From: Halomonas sp. DQ26W
Lineage (GTDB): Bacteria > Pseudomonadota > Gammaproteobacteria > Pseudomonadales > Halomonadaceae
DNA: 64,000 bases
Assembly (NCBI RefSeq): GCF_003339685.1
Contig: NZ_QPKI01000018.1
Location: 1-64,000, forward strand
Reading direction: 5' to 3'
Shown here: positions 1 to 8,348 of the stretch, piece by piece
Layout of the letters: the number at the start of each line of letters is the position of its first letter
Position numbering within the stretch: the stretch's first letter is position 1
Notes under the pieces: generated by a model
Told to the model about the DNA's origin: nothing
The model's input: the letters and a program-made list of their open reading frames with translations, nothing else
Database searches by the model: none
Position numbers and translations under genes: made by a program

Positions 1-1400
1 CAGTCGCGATGGAAACCAGCGCTCCAACAGCTGCCTTTTCCTGCCATAACAGGCGACTACCACCCTGTAGGAGTATCTTTAGATCACGACTGGAGGCCGA
101 AGGACTCCCGGCGGTGTTGCCCATGTTGGCGATCACCGCCAACGCCGTAGCCTCCGCCGGGGCGCCTGGCGGCGCCAGTCGCGATGGGAACCAGCGCTCC
201 AACAGCGATTCTCTTCACCAACGGCGCCACACCGCTGTTGGAGGAAGCTTCAGCTCACGACTGGAGGCCGAAGGACTCCCGGCGGTGTTGCCAATGCCGG
301 CGACCACTGCCAGCGTTTCAGCCTCCGCCAAGGCGCCTGACGGCGCCAGTCGCGATGCAGAGCAGCGCTCCAACAGCTGCTTTTTCATGCCACGGTGGCG
401 ACCGCCGGGGCGCCTGCCGGCGCCAGTCGCGATGGAAACCAGCGCTCCAACAGCTGCCTTTTCCTGCCATAACAGGCGACTACCACCCTGTAGGAGTATC
501 TTTAGATCACGACTGGAGGCCGAAGGACTCCCGGCGGTGTTGCCAATGCCGGCGACCACTGCCAGCGTTTCAGCCTCCGCCAAGGCGCCTGACGGCGCCA
601 GTCGCGATGCGGAGCAGCGCTCCGACAGCGATCCTCTCCACCAACGGCGCCACGCCGTTGTTGGAGGAAGCTTCAGATCACGACTGGAGGCCGAAGGACT
701 CCCGGCGGTGTTGCCAATGCCGGCGACCACTGCCAGCGTTTCAGCCTCCGCCAAGGCGCCTGACGGCGCCAGTCGCGATGCGGAGCAGCGCTCCGACAGC
801 GATCCTCTCCACCAACGGCGCCACACCGCTGTTGGAGGAAGCTTCAGCTCGCGACTGGAGGCGCTAGCCTCCCGGCGGTGTTGCCCATGTTGGCGATCAC
901 CGCCAACGCCGTGGCCTCCGCCGGGGCGCCTGCCGGCGCCAGTCGCGATGCAGAGCAGCGCTCCAACAGCTGCTTTTTCATGCCACGGTGGCGACCGCCG
1001 GGGCGCCTGCCGGCGCCAGTCGCGATGGGAACCAGCGCTCCAACAGCTGCTTTTTCATGCCACGGTGGCCTCCGCCGGGGCGCCTGCCGGCGCCAGTCGC
1101 GATGCAAAGCAGCGCTCCGACAGCGATCCTCTCCACCGACGGCACCACGCCGTTGTTGGAGTATCTTTAGATCACGACTGGAGGCCGAAGGACTCCCGGC
1201 GGTGTTGCCAATGCCGGCGACCACTGCCAGCGTTTCAGCCTCCGCCAAGGCGCCTGACGGCGCCAGTCGCGATGGGAACCAGCGCTCCAACAGCTGCTTT
1301 TTCATGCCACGGTGGCGACCGCCGGGGCGACCGCCGGCGCCAGTCGCGATGGGAACCAGCGCTCCAACAGCGACACTATCCATCGACGGCGCCCACCCTT
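1..1400. repeat. Mosaic array of GC-rich interspersed repeats
   Basis: The stretch is built from recurring modules: a GGCGCC-rich block followed by CGCCAGTCGCGATG, a block reading AGCGCTCCAACAG, and a block reading CGACTGGAGGCCGAAGG. The modules recur many times with variable spacing and order. Parts are complementary: GCCAGTCGCGAT pairs with ATCGCGACTGG, and GCTCCAACAGCG pairs with CGCTGTTGGAG, so each unit could fold into a long imperfect hairpin, as in REP/BIME-type elements. The same modules recur at 17.6-19.3 kb. Long open frames on both strands here come from the biased composition and show no protein family. The array ends at the 3' end of the neighbouring minus-strand gene. Confidence 0.85.
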
Positions 1401-1406
1401 TCTGCT

Positions 1407-2414
1407 TCATCCCTTCTCTCGGATCCCCTTCCCCGCCAACCGCTCCCGGTCGTGGGGGCGATCGAGTTCGAGCAGAGGACCTGCCGGCACGATGCGAGTG
1501 GGATTGATGGTGTCGTGGCTGTAGTAGTAGTGGCGCTTGATATGCCCGAAGTCCACCGTGTCGGCGATACCCGGCCACTGGTAGAGCTCGCGCAGGTAGT
1601 TCGAGAGATTCGGGTAGTCCTCGATGCGGCGCAGGTTGCACTTGAAATGGCCGTGATAGACGGCATCGAAGCGCACCAGGGTGGTGAACAGGCGAATATC
1701 GGCCTCGGTAAGCCATTCTCCGGCCAGGTAGCGATTCTCGGCAAGTCTCGCCTCCATGCGATCCAGCGACTCGAACAGCGCCAGCACGTGCTTCTCGTAC
1801 ACGGCCTGCTCGGTGGCAAAGCCCGACTTGTAGACGCCATTATTGATGTGCTCGTAGACATCCTCGTTGACCGCGTCGATGGTCTCGCGCAGGTCGGCCG
1901 GGTAGAAGTCCAACCGGTTGCCGGTCAGGTGATCGAAGGCATCGTTGAACATGCGCACCAACTCGGCCGACTCATTGTTGACGATGCGCCCTTCGCGCTT
2001 GTCCCACAGGGCCGGCACCGTCACCCGCCCGGTGTAGCGGGGGTCGGTCATGGTATAGAGCTGGTGGTGATAGGCAACGCCGTTGACGGAATCGCCGCTC
2101 GAACCTTCCTGCTCGTCATAGCTCCAGCCCTGATCCAGCATCAGGGGACTGACATAAGACATGCCGATCAGCGTATCCAGCCCCTTGAGCTTGCTCATGA
2201 TCAGGGTGCGATGCGCCCAGGGGCAGGCCAGCGACACGTAGAGGTGATATCGCCCCGGCTCAGCGCACAGCCCCGACTGACCCTCGGGTCCGTCACCGCC
2301 ATCCGCGGTGACCCAGTCCCGCAGCTTGGCGGACTCACGGACGAATTCACCGCCATGTTTCTTGGTGTCGTACCACTGGTCTTGCCACTCGCCGTCGATC
2401 AACAGGCCCATCAT
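1407..2414 (-). CDS. Glutathionyl-hydroquinone reductase (xi-class GST, YqjG/EcmB type)
   Basis: Predicted 335-residue cytosolic enzyme that reduces glutathionyl-hydroquinones to hydroquinones. The N-terminal thioredoxin-like domain has the family motif SLACPWAHRT, with the catalytic Cys followed by PWAH, then a glutaredoxin-type VPALWD and the NNES turn. The C-terminal helical GST domain includes YLAGEWLTEADIRLF and the xi-class RRIEDYPNLSNYLRELYQ region. The open frame extends upstream, but the ATG at 2414 follows a GGGAG ribosome site and gives the usual N-terminus MMGLLIDGEWQDQWYD. The stop lies inside the edge of the repeat array. Length is normal for the family. Confidence 0.93.
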   Translation of the reverse strand: MMGLLIDGEWQDQWYDTKKHGGEFVRESAKLRDWVTADGGDGPEGQSGLCAEPGRYHLYVSLACPWAHRTLIMSKLKGLDTLIGMSYVSPLMLDQGWSYDEQEGSSGDSVNGVAYHHQLYTMTDPRYTGRVTVPALWDKREGRIVNNESAELVRMFNDAFDHLTGNRLDFYPADLRETIDAVNEDVYEHINNGVYKSGFATEQAVYEKHVLALFESLDRMEARLAENRYLAGEWLTEADIRLFTTLVRFDAVYHGHFKCNLRRIEDYPNLSNYLRELYQWPGIADTVDFGHIKRHYYYSHDTINPTRIVPAGPLLELDRPHDRERLAGKGIREKG

Positions 2415-2500
2415 GAACTCCCGATCAAAAAATTTATCTGCCTTCAGATTAAGCTGATTTCCTCGACCCTCAAGTGCAGTTTTTGGCCACATTCATACGA

Positions 2501-3418
2501 CTACATCGAATCACCTCTCTCTGCATCCGTCGGACACTCGCTGGCAACCGCTCCATGCAGCGCCTTGGCCATGGCATGGGTCGCGGGCCCGGCACGGTCC
2601 CGGTCACGAAAAATCAGCTGCATGGGTATTTCTCGAATGCCTCCGGCAGCTAATGCCAGGGCCTTCATCCTGCCCGCTGCCATATCCGCCGCGATTCGGG
2701 TATCCGGCAACCAGGCGAACCCCAGGCCGCGTCGCACCATGTCGATCGAAGTTTCAAGATGGCTGACGGTCCAGCGCTGCTCGGCCTTGAGCCAGCCGGC
2801 GTCCATCGACTGACGCAGCGCCGAGTCACGCACCACCACCTGGCGATGGCGCAACAGGTCACGCAAGTCAAGCTGTCGATCGAGCAGGTGTAACTGATGC
2901 TCGCAGTGCGCCACGGCGATGAAGCGCACGTGGGCCAGTGGCTCGCCGAGAAATCCCTGGGCCGCAAGACCGGAGACGGCCAGGTCGGCGCGGCCATCGT
3001 AGAGCATCTCGATGCCCCCGTTGAGCACCGTCTCGTGCAGTTGCACCCGTACATGAGGGTAGGCGGCAGAGAAGCGACTCAATGCCACTGCCAACGACTG
3101 GGGAGGAAATATCTGGTCGATCGCCAGTACCACTTCCGCTTCAAGCCCTTCTGCCAGTCGCCCCGCCACATCCTCCAGCGCCTCGGCGCTTTCGATCAGC
3201 TGTCGCGCCCGACGCAGTAGCATTGCACCGGCTTCGGTGAGCCTCACCTGCCGCCCCACCGGCTCCAACACCTGCACGCCGAGCTGCTGTTCAAGCTTGT
3301 GAACCGCATGGTTCAGCGTCGATGGGCTCTTGTGCACCACTTCAGCAGCTCGAGCAAAGCCACCGTGGTCCACCACTGCCGCAAGCATCTGCCATTGGGC
3401 TAGGGTGACGCGAGACAT
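2501..3418 (-). CDS. LysR-family transcriptional regulator
   Basis: 305 residues. The N-terminal winged helix-turn-helix (residues about 4-62) has the LysR pattern GGFARAAEVVHKSPSTLNHAVHKLEQQLG. The rest is the periplasmic-binding-protein-like effector domain. It is transcribed away from the pirin gene that begins about 100 bases to its right, the usual layout for a LysR protein controlling its divergent neighbour, so a role in pirin expression is an inference. Effector unknown. Confidence 0.9.
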   Translation of the reverse strand: MSRVTLAQWQMLAAVVDHGGFARAAEVVHKSPSTLNHAVHKLEQQLGVQVLEPVGRQVRLTEAGAMLLRRARQLIESAEALEDVAGRLAEGLEAEVVLAIDQIFPPQSLAVALSRFSAAYPHVRVQLHETVLNGGIEMLYDGRADLAVSGLAAQGFLGEPLAHVRFIAVAHCEHQLHLLDRQLDLRDLLRHRQVVVRDSALRQSMDAGWLKAEQRWTVSHLETSIDMVRRGLGFAWLPDTRIAADMAAGRMKALALAAGGIREIPMQLIFRDRDRAGPATHAMAKALHGAVASECPTDAERGDSM

Positions 3419-3518
3419 ATTCGATTTCCTCGAATGCAGTTTGCAAAACTATGCGCTTAAGTTTCGAAAATTCCGCTCTAGAATGCCAGCTGTATTCCCC
3501 GAAACTGGAGTCATTCCC

Positions 3519-4370
3519 ATGGCCGCTTCCCTCGAGACACGACGCATTGCCAATCTCATGCGTAGCCAGCCCAGCCAGGACGGCGACGGGGTCAAGATCC
3601 AGCGCATCCACGACTTCGGTGGCGGCCTCGATCCCTTCCTGATGCTCGACGAGTTGGGATCCGACAGCCCCGACGACTATATCGGCGGCTTCCCGCCCCA
3701 CCCCCATCGCGGCATCCAGACCCTGACCTATATCCTGCATGGCGGACTCACCCACGAGGATCATCTGGACCATGCGAGCACCATTTGCGCCGGTGATGCC
3801 CAGTGGATGCACACTGGCCGGGGAATCGTGCACTCCGAGATGCCCCTGACCGATAGCGATGGCCTGCACGGATTCCAGCTCTGGCTAAGCCTGGCTGCCA
3901 GGGACAAGCTCAGCCCGGCCACCTACCGGGACGTGCGCAGTGGCGAAATGCCGCACCTGCAAGGCGAACGTGCCGAACTGATAGCGCTGGGGGGGCGCTG
4001 GCAGAGTGAGGGCGGCGACGCCGTGGAAGGGCCGCTGGACGCCCTGGCCGGCAAAGGGGGCGTGGGTCACGCTCGGCTATCCGCCGATGGCACGCTGAGC
4101 CTGCTCATGGCCGACGAAACCCTGGCAGTCTATGTCTTCGAGGGTGCGCTGACGATCGACGGGCAGCCCGTGAGGGCAGGAGAACTGGCCCGTCTCAGCG
4201 AAGGTCAGTGCCTGTCGCTGCACAGCCAGAATGGCGCTCAGTGCCTGATTCTGGCCGGCACGCCCCATCGCGAGGCCATCGTGCATTATGGGCCCTTCGT
4301 GATGAACCACCCACACGAGATCGAACAGGCCCTGGCGGATTATCGCAATGGCACCTTCACCGCACCCTGA
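3519..4370 (+). CDS. Pirin family protein
   Basis: 283 residues, cupin fold. The N-terminal cupin carries the pirin metal-site signature: PHPHRGIQTLTYIL, HLDHAST, and WMHTGRGIVHSEMP with the His and Glu ligands. A second cupin follows with the conserved AGTPHREAIVHYGPFVMN segment near the C-terminus. I chose the ATG at 3519 because CTGGAG lies eight bases upstream and the N-terminus then begins at the conserved region; longer frames run into the divergent promoter. Pirins bind Fe and some have quercetinase or redox-sensor activity; which applies here cannot be told. Confidence 0.92.
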   Translation: MAASLETRRIANLMRSQPSQDGDGVKIQRIHDFGGGLDPFLMLDELGSDSPDDYIGGFPPHPHRGIQTLTYILHGGLTHEDHLDHASTICAGDAQWMHTGRGIVHSEMPLTDSDGLHGFQLWLSLAARDKLSPATYRDVRSGEMPHLQGERAELIALGGRWQSEGGDAVEGPLDALAGKGGVGHARLSADGTLSLLMADETLAVYVFEGALTIDGQPVRAGELARLSEGQCLSLHSQNGAQCLILAGTPHREAIVHYGPFVMNHPHEIEQALADYRNGTFTAP

Positions 4371-4493
4371 TGCCACCCGGAGAATCGGCACAGCCCTCGT
4401 TCTTGCACTCATCCGGGCCAAGGGGTTGTCTTTTCAGGCCCGTTACCGTTCAATGGAAATGTTCCGGAACGGTGTTCGAAAATAGTGACATGG

Positions 4494-4522
4494 CCCGGGA
4501 GAATAGAGACAATTCTCCCGGG
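4494..4522. other. Strong inverted repeat downstream of the pirin gene
   Basis: CCCGGGAGAAT and ATTCTCCCGGG are perfectly complementary 11-base arms around a 7-base loop. No T-run follows on either strand, so it is not a simple intrinsic terminator. It sits about 45 bases before the terminator at 4566-4595, inside the otherwise gene-free gap 4371-4627. It could be a 3' UTR structure, part of a small RNA ending at that terminator, or an operator. Confidence 0.55.
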
Positions 4523-4565
4523 AAGCACTTGGCTGTATATTCTTACAGTCTAGGCATGCCATATA

Positions 4566-4595
4566 GCATGGGTTAAGGTTCCCATGCCTTTTTTT
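4566..4595 (+). terminator. Rho-independent terminator
   Basis: GCATGGG pairs with CCCATGC across an 8-base loop, followed by C and seven T residues. It would end transcripts coming from the pirin gene or from the gap before the endopeptidase gene. Confidence 0.75.
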
Positions 4596-4627
4596 ACTCA
4601 TGTCACTTTTTCATATGGCCGAACACC

Positions 4628-6358
4628 ATGTTGCGAATCCTTCATTCGCTGCCCCGCACGCATAAGTTGTTACTGTTACCCGTTGCCACCATGGTCACAG
4701 TGCTGGGCGCACACAAGATCGTCACTCTTGTCGAGAACACCCAGCGACAGGGGCAGATACCCGAAACCGTTCTGTATCCCCTGGCGCCCGAGACCCAGCC
4801 CGGTCTCCCCTCGCTAAACAGCGACCGCTACTCGGTAGCCGATGCCATCGAGATCGCCACCCAGACCATCGATGCCACCCGCGGCTACATTCCCCTTTCC
4901 CAGCTGAAGCCCACCGAGATCATCGATCTCAGCAGCGCAAGCCTGTCCGGCGACACTCATGGTGAAGCCGCCCCCAAGCTGCTTGCCTCGCCGCCGGGAG
5001 TCGAGACGGTCGCCGCCGAACAGGAAGCCCCCAGCGTAGAACTGGTCGCCACCCTGGACTCCGGCGCGCTGCATATGGCCCTGGTCATTGGCACCCTGGC
5101 CAGCGGCATGCTGGATGACACCCATACCGACGACGAAGCGCTGGCCGCCGACGCCACCTCCTACGAGGACTATGACGACGCGGAACTGGCGTTCTTCGAG
5201 GATGGTCCCGTTGCCTTCGAGCGGGAAATAGACGCCGACGAGCCCTTCGTGCCCGAGTGGCGGACCTATACCGTGCAGCAGGGCGATACCTTCGCCGTAC
5301 TGGCCCAGAACGAGCTGGGCCTCGGCTACAGCGAAGCGATCGGCTTGCTGGAAGGCCTGCCGGACCAGCGAGTCCTGACCCACTGGCGAGCCGGCAACAC
5401 CTTCGAGTACCAGTTGGATGAACAGGATCGACTGATGGCCATGCGGGTCATGAAAAATGCCCGCGAAGGTTTCCTGCTGGAACGCGAGGAGGAAGGCTTC
5501 GAGGTGGCCACCATCGAGCGTGCCGGCGAGGCCACCCAGCGCCTGTTCGCCGGCAGCGTCAGCGGCAGCTTTGCCCGTTCTGCCCAGGCCACCGGTCTTT
5601 CCAGCACCGAAGTCGCCCAGATTTCACGGCTGCTGGAAAAGAAGCTCGACTTCCGCCGTGATACCCGCCGCGGTGACGAGTTCCAGGTATTGATCGAGTC
5701 CGACATCATCGACGGTGCCAGCTTCGACTCCCGCATACTGGCGATCCAGTATGAAGGGGCGCGCATGGACCTCACCCTGGTACGCAACAGCGCCGACAAC
5801 AATTACTATACCCCCGATGGCCAGAGCCTCGACCCTGCCTTCAGCCGCTACCCCTTCGAGGGCAGCTACCGCATGAGCTCCAGCTTCAACCCGCGGCGCA
5901 CTCACCCGGTCACCGGGCGGGTCAGCCCCCACCGGGGCACCGACTGGGCCATGCCGATCGGCACGCCGGTCCAGGCTCCGGCCGACGGTCGCGTCGAGAA
6001 GGTCGGCAACCATCCGGTCGCAGGCCGCTACCTGGTGGTTCGTCATGACAATGGCTATCGTACCCGCTACCTCCACCTGTCGCGTCCGCTGGTCAGCCGC
6101 GGCGATCGGGTGTCGATGGGCGAGCGTATTGCACTGTCGGGCAATACCGGCCGCAGCACCGGACCTCATCTGCACTATGAGGTCATCGTCAACAACTCCG
6201 CCGTCGACGCCATGAAGGTTGAGCTGCCGGAAAGCCAGAGCCTCGATGGAGAACGTCTGATGGCCTTCCAGCAAGAAGCCGAACCGCTGCTGGCCGTCCT
6301 GCGCTCCGGAGAGACCGGCACCGTGGTGGCCCAGGCCTCGGGCAGCGACGACGACTGA
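4628..6358 (+). CDS. Peptidoglycan DD-metalloendopeptidase, LysM/M23 (MepM-like)
   Basis: 576 residues. An N-terminal hydrophobic segment (residues about 12-28) anchors or exports the protein. It is followed by a long acidic linker, a LysM-like/OapA region near residue 213 (YTVQQGDTFAVLAQ), and a C-terminal M23 zinc peptidase domain from about residue 430. The metal ligands are visible as HRGTDWAMP (His and Asp) and HLHYEV (His), with GNTGRSTGPHLHYE typical of LAS peptidases. It should cut D-Ala-mDAP crosslinks so that new glycan strands can be inserted. It is monocistronic between two terminators. Confidence 0.93.
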   Translation: MLRILHSLPRTHKLLLLPVATMVTVLGAHKIVTLVENTQRQGQIPETVLYPLAPETQPGLPSLNSDRYSVADAIEIATQTIDATRGYIPLSQLKPTEIIDLSSASLSGDTHGEAAPKLLASPPGVETVAAEQEAPSVELVATLDSGALHMALVIGTLASGMLDDTHTDDEALAADATSYEDYDDAELAFFEDGPVAFEREIDADEPFVPEWRTYTVQQGDTFAVLAQNELGLGYSEAIGLLEGLPDQRVLTHWRAGNTFEYQLDEQDRLMAMRVMKNAREGFLLEREEEGFEVATIERAGEATQRLFAGSVSGSFARSAQATGLSSTEVAQISRLLEKKLDFRRDTRRGDEFQVLIESDIIDGASFDSRILAIQYEGARMDLTLVRNSADNNYYTPDGQSLDPAFSRYPFEGSYRMSSSFNPRRTHPVTGRVSPHRGTDWAMPIGTPVQAPADGRVEKVGNHPVAGRYLVVRHDNGYRTRYLHLSRPLVSRGDRVSMGERIALSGNTGRSTGPHLHYEVIVNNSAVDAMKVELPESQSLDGERLMAFQQEAEPLLAVLRSGETGTVVAQASGSDDD

Positions 6359-6381
6359 CCCCACACGCTTCCGTCCTATAA

Positions 6382-6413
6382 CCGACGCCCCGCCAACCGG
6401 TGGGGCGTCGGTT
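6382..6413 (+). terminator. Stem-loop terminator after the M23 peptidase gene
   Basis: A 13-base stem starting CCGACGCCCC, with one wobble, closes on a 4-base AACC loop. A weak T-containing tail (TTCGTTC) follows. It lies 24 bases after the stop codon. Confidence 0.65.
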
Positions 6414-6477
6414 CGTTCAGGATAGCCCTGACTGACCAGAACGGACGCTGAGCCAGGCCCTCTTCCGGAGACGTCCC

Positions 6478-8337
6478 TTGTCCTCGTCCTATTCGCGAAC
6501 TGCCATTCCGACCCCGCCTCCGGCAGGCAACCGCCTAGGCGCTTTCTTTGGCGTGTTTCGCTACAGCCGGCGAGCGCTGGCCCTGGTGTGGCAGACCTCA
6601 CGTCCGCTGACCGTTGGCCTGGCCGTTTGCACCCTGGTCGCCGGAATACTCCCGGCTGTCGCCGCCTGGATCGGCCAGCTCATTGTCGATTCGGTGGTCG
6701 ACGCCATGGCCCACCATCGCGACACCGGCGAGGTCGAGTGGTGGCCGGTGCTGCGCTACGTCATGGCGGAAGGCGGGGTCATCGCCGCCATCGCCATGGC
6801 CCAGCGTGGGCTCTCGGGGCAGCAGTCGCTGCTGCGCGCGCTGCTCGGCCAGAAGGTCAACGTGATGATCCTTGAGAAAGCGGGCACCCTGTCACTTGCC
6901 CAGTTCGAAGACTCCGAGTTCTACGACAAGCTGACCCGAGCCCGGCGCGAGGCCTCGATTCGCCCGCTCGGCCTGGTCAACAAGACCTTCTCGCTGATGC
7001 AGAACGCCATCTCTCTGCTGAGTTTCGGCGTATTGCTGGTGCAGTTCTCGCCCTGGGCGATCCTGATCCTGATGGTCGGCGCCCTGCCGGTCTTCGCTTC
7101 GGAGGCCAAGTTTTCCGGCGATGCCTTCCGCCTGTTTCGCTGGCGATCACCCCAGACCCGCATGCAGATGTATCTGGAGACGGTGATGGCTCGCGAGGAC
7201 AGCATCAAGGAGGTCAAGCTCTTCGGCCTCGAGCCACTGCTGCTCTCACGCTACCGCACCATCTTCGACACCCTCTACGGCGAGGACCGCCGCCTGACCA
7301 TCCGCCGCGAGACCTGGGGCTTTTTTCTTGGTCTGCTGGGCACACTCGCCTTCTACGGCGCCTACGCCTGGGTGGTGGTGGAGACCGTGACTGGCCAACT
7401 CACCCTGGGCGAGATGACCATGTACCTGATGGTCTTCAAGCAGGGCCAGGCGGCGTTCTCGGCGAGCCTCACCTCGATCAGCGGCATGTACGAGGACAAC
7501 CTCTACCTGTCGAACCTATACGAGTATCTGGAGCAACCGGTGGCCGCCGAGCAAGGCACCCTCACGCAGGGAGCCCGGCCCGGTGATGGCATCCGTTTCG
7601 AAGGCGTCAGCTTCACCTACCCCGGTGCCGACAAACCGGCACTGATCCGCATCTCACTGCATGTCACCCCCGGCGGCAGCCTGGCCCTGGTTGGCGCCAA
7701 CGGCTCCGGCAAGACCACCCTGATCAAGCTGCTTACACGACTCTACGAACCCAGCGAAGGGAGGATCCTGCTCGACGGCAGCGACCTGCGCGACTGGGAC
7801 GTGCAGACCCTGCGTCGACGCATCGGCGTGATCTTCCAGGACTTTGTGCGCTACCAGATGAAGGTGGGCGAGAACCTGGGGGCCGGCGACGTAGCCTCCT
7901 TCGAGGATGAGGCACGCTGGCAGCAGGCGGCTCGCCGCGGGCTCGCCGAGGAGTTCATTGACGCCATGCCCAAGGGGTACCACACCCAGCTCGGCCGTTG
8001 GTTCAAGGGTGGCCAGGAGCTCTCCGGCGGCCAATGGCAGAAGATCGCCCTCTCCAGGGCCTATATGCGCGAGAGCGCCGATATCCTGGTGCTGGACGAG
8101 CCCACCGCCGCCATGGATGCCGCCGCCGAGGCCGCCGTCTATGACGACTTTCGCCAACACAGCCGGGACAAGATGACCATTCTCATCTCCCACCGCTTCT
8201 CCACCGTGCGCGCCGCCGACCACATCCTGGTCATCGACGGCGGCGAGATCATCGAGCAGGGCAATCACGAGACGCTGTTGGCCGCCAACGGCCGCTATGC
8301 CCGGCTGTTCCGCCTGCAGGCCAAGGGGTATCGCTGA
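6478..8337 (+). CDS. ABC transporter, fused permease/ATPase (exporter type)
   Basis: 619 residues. The N-terminal transmembrane domain (about residues 45-330) is followed by a nucleotide-binding domain with Walker A GANGSGKTT (about residue 407), signature LSGGQ (about 514) and Walker B ILVLDEPTAAMD (about 537), plus the switch His in ISHRFS. It should work as a homodimeric exporter of unknown cargo. The start is a TTG at 6478 preceded by CGGAG at about seven bases, and no ATG fits as well. The gene faces the L,D-transpeptidase gene, with 11 bases between the two stops. Confidence 0.88.
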   Translation: MSSSYSRTAIPTPPPAGNRLGAFFGVFRYSRRALALVWQTSRPLTVGLAVCTLVAGILPAVAAWIGQLIVDSVVDAMAHHRDTGEVEWWPVLRYVMAEGGVIAAIAMAQRGLSGQQSLLRALLGQKVNVMILEKAGTLSLAQFEDSEFYDKLTRARREASIRPLGLVNKTFSLMQNAISLLSFGVLLVQFSPWAILILMVGALPVFASEAKFSGDAFRLFRWRSPQTRMQMYLETVMAREDSIKEVKLFGLEPLLLSRYRTIFDTLYGEDRRLTIRRETWGFFLGLLGTLAFYGAYAWVVVETVTGQLTLGEMTMYLMVFKQGQAAFSASLTSISGMYEDNLYLSNLYEYLEQPVAAEQGTLTQGARPGDGIRFEGVSFTYPGADKPALIRISLHVTPGGSLALVGANGSGKTTLIKLLTRLYEPSEGRILLDGSDLRDWDVQTLRRRIGVIFQDFVRYQMKVGENLGAGDVASFEDEARWQQAARRGLAEEFIDAMPKGYHTQLGRWFKGGQELSGGQWQKIALSRAYMRESADILVLDEPTAAMDAAAEAAVYDDFRQHSRDKMTILISHRFSTVRAADHILVIDGGEIIEQGNHETLLAANGRYARLFRLQAKGYR

Positions 8338-8348
8338 GGATGCACTTT

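Noticed and set aside
9..2813. A 934-codon plus-strand open frame
   Set aside because: Its first half is the repeat array and its second half is antisense to the glutathionyl-hydroquinone reductase and LysR genes. The translation repeats with the DNA modules and has no family features.
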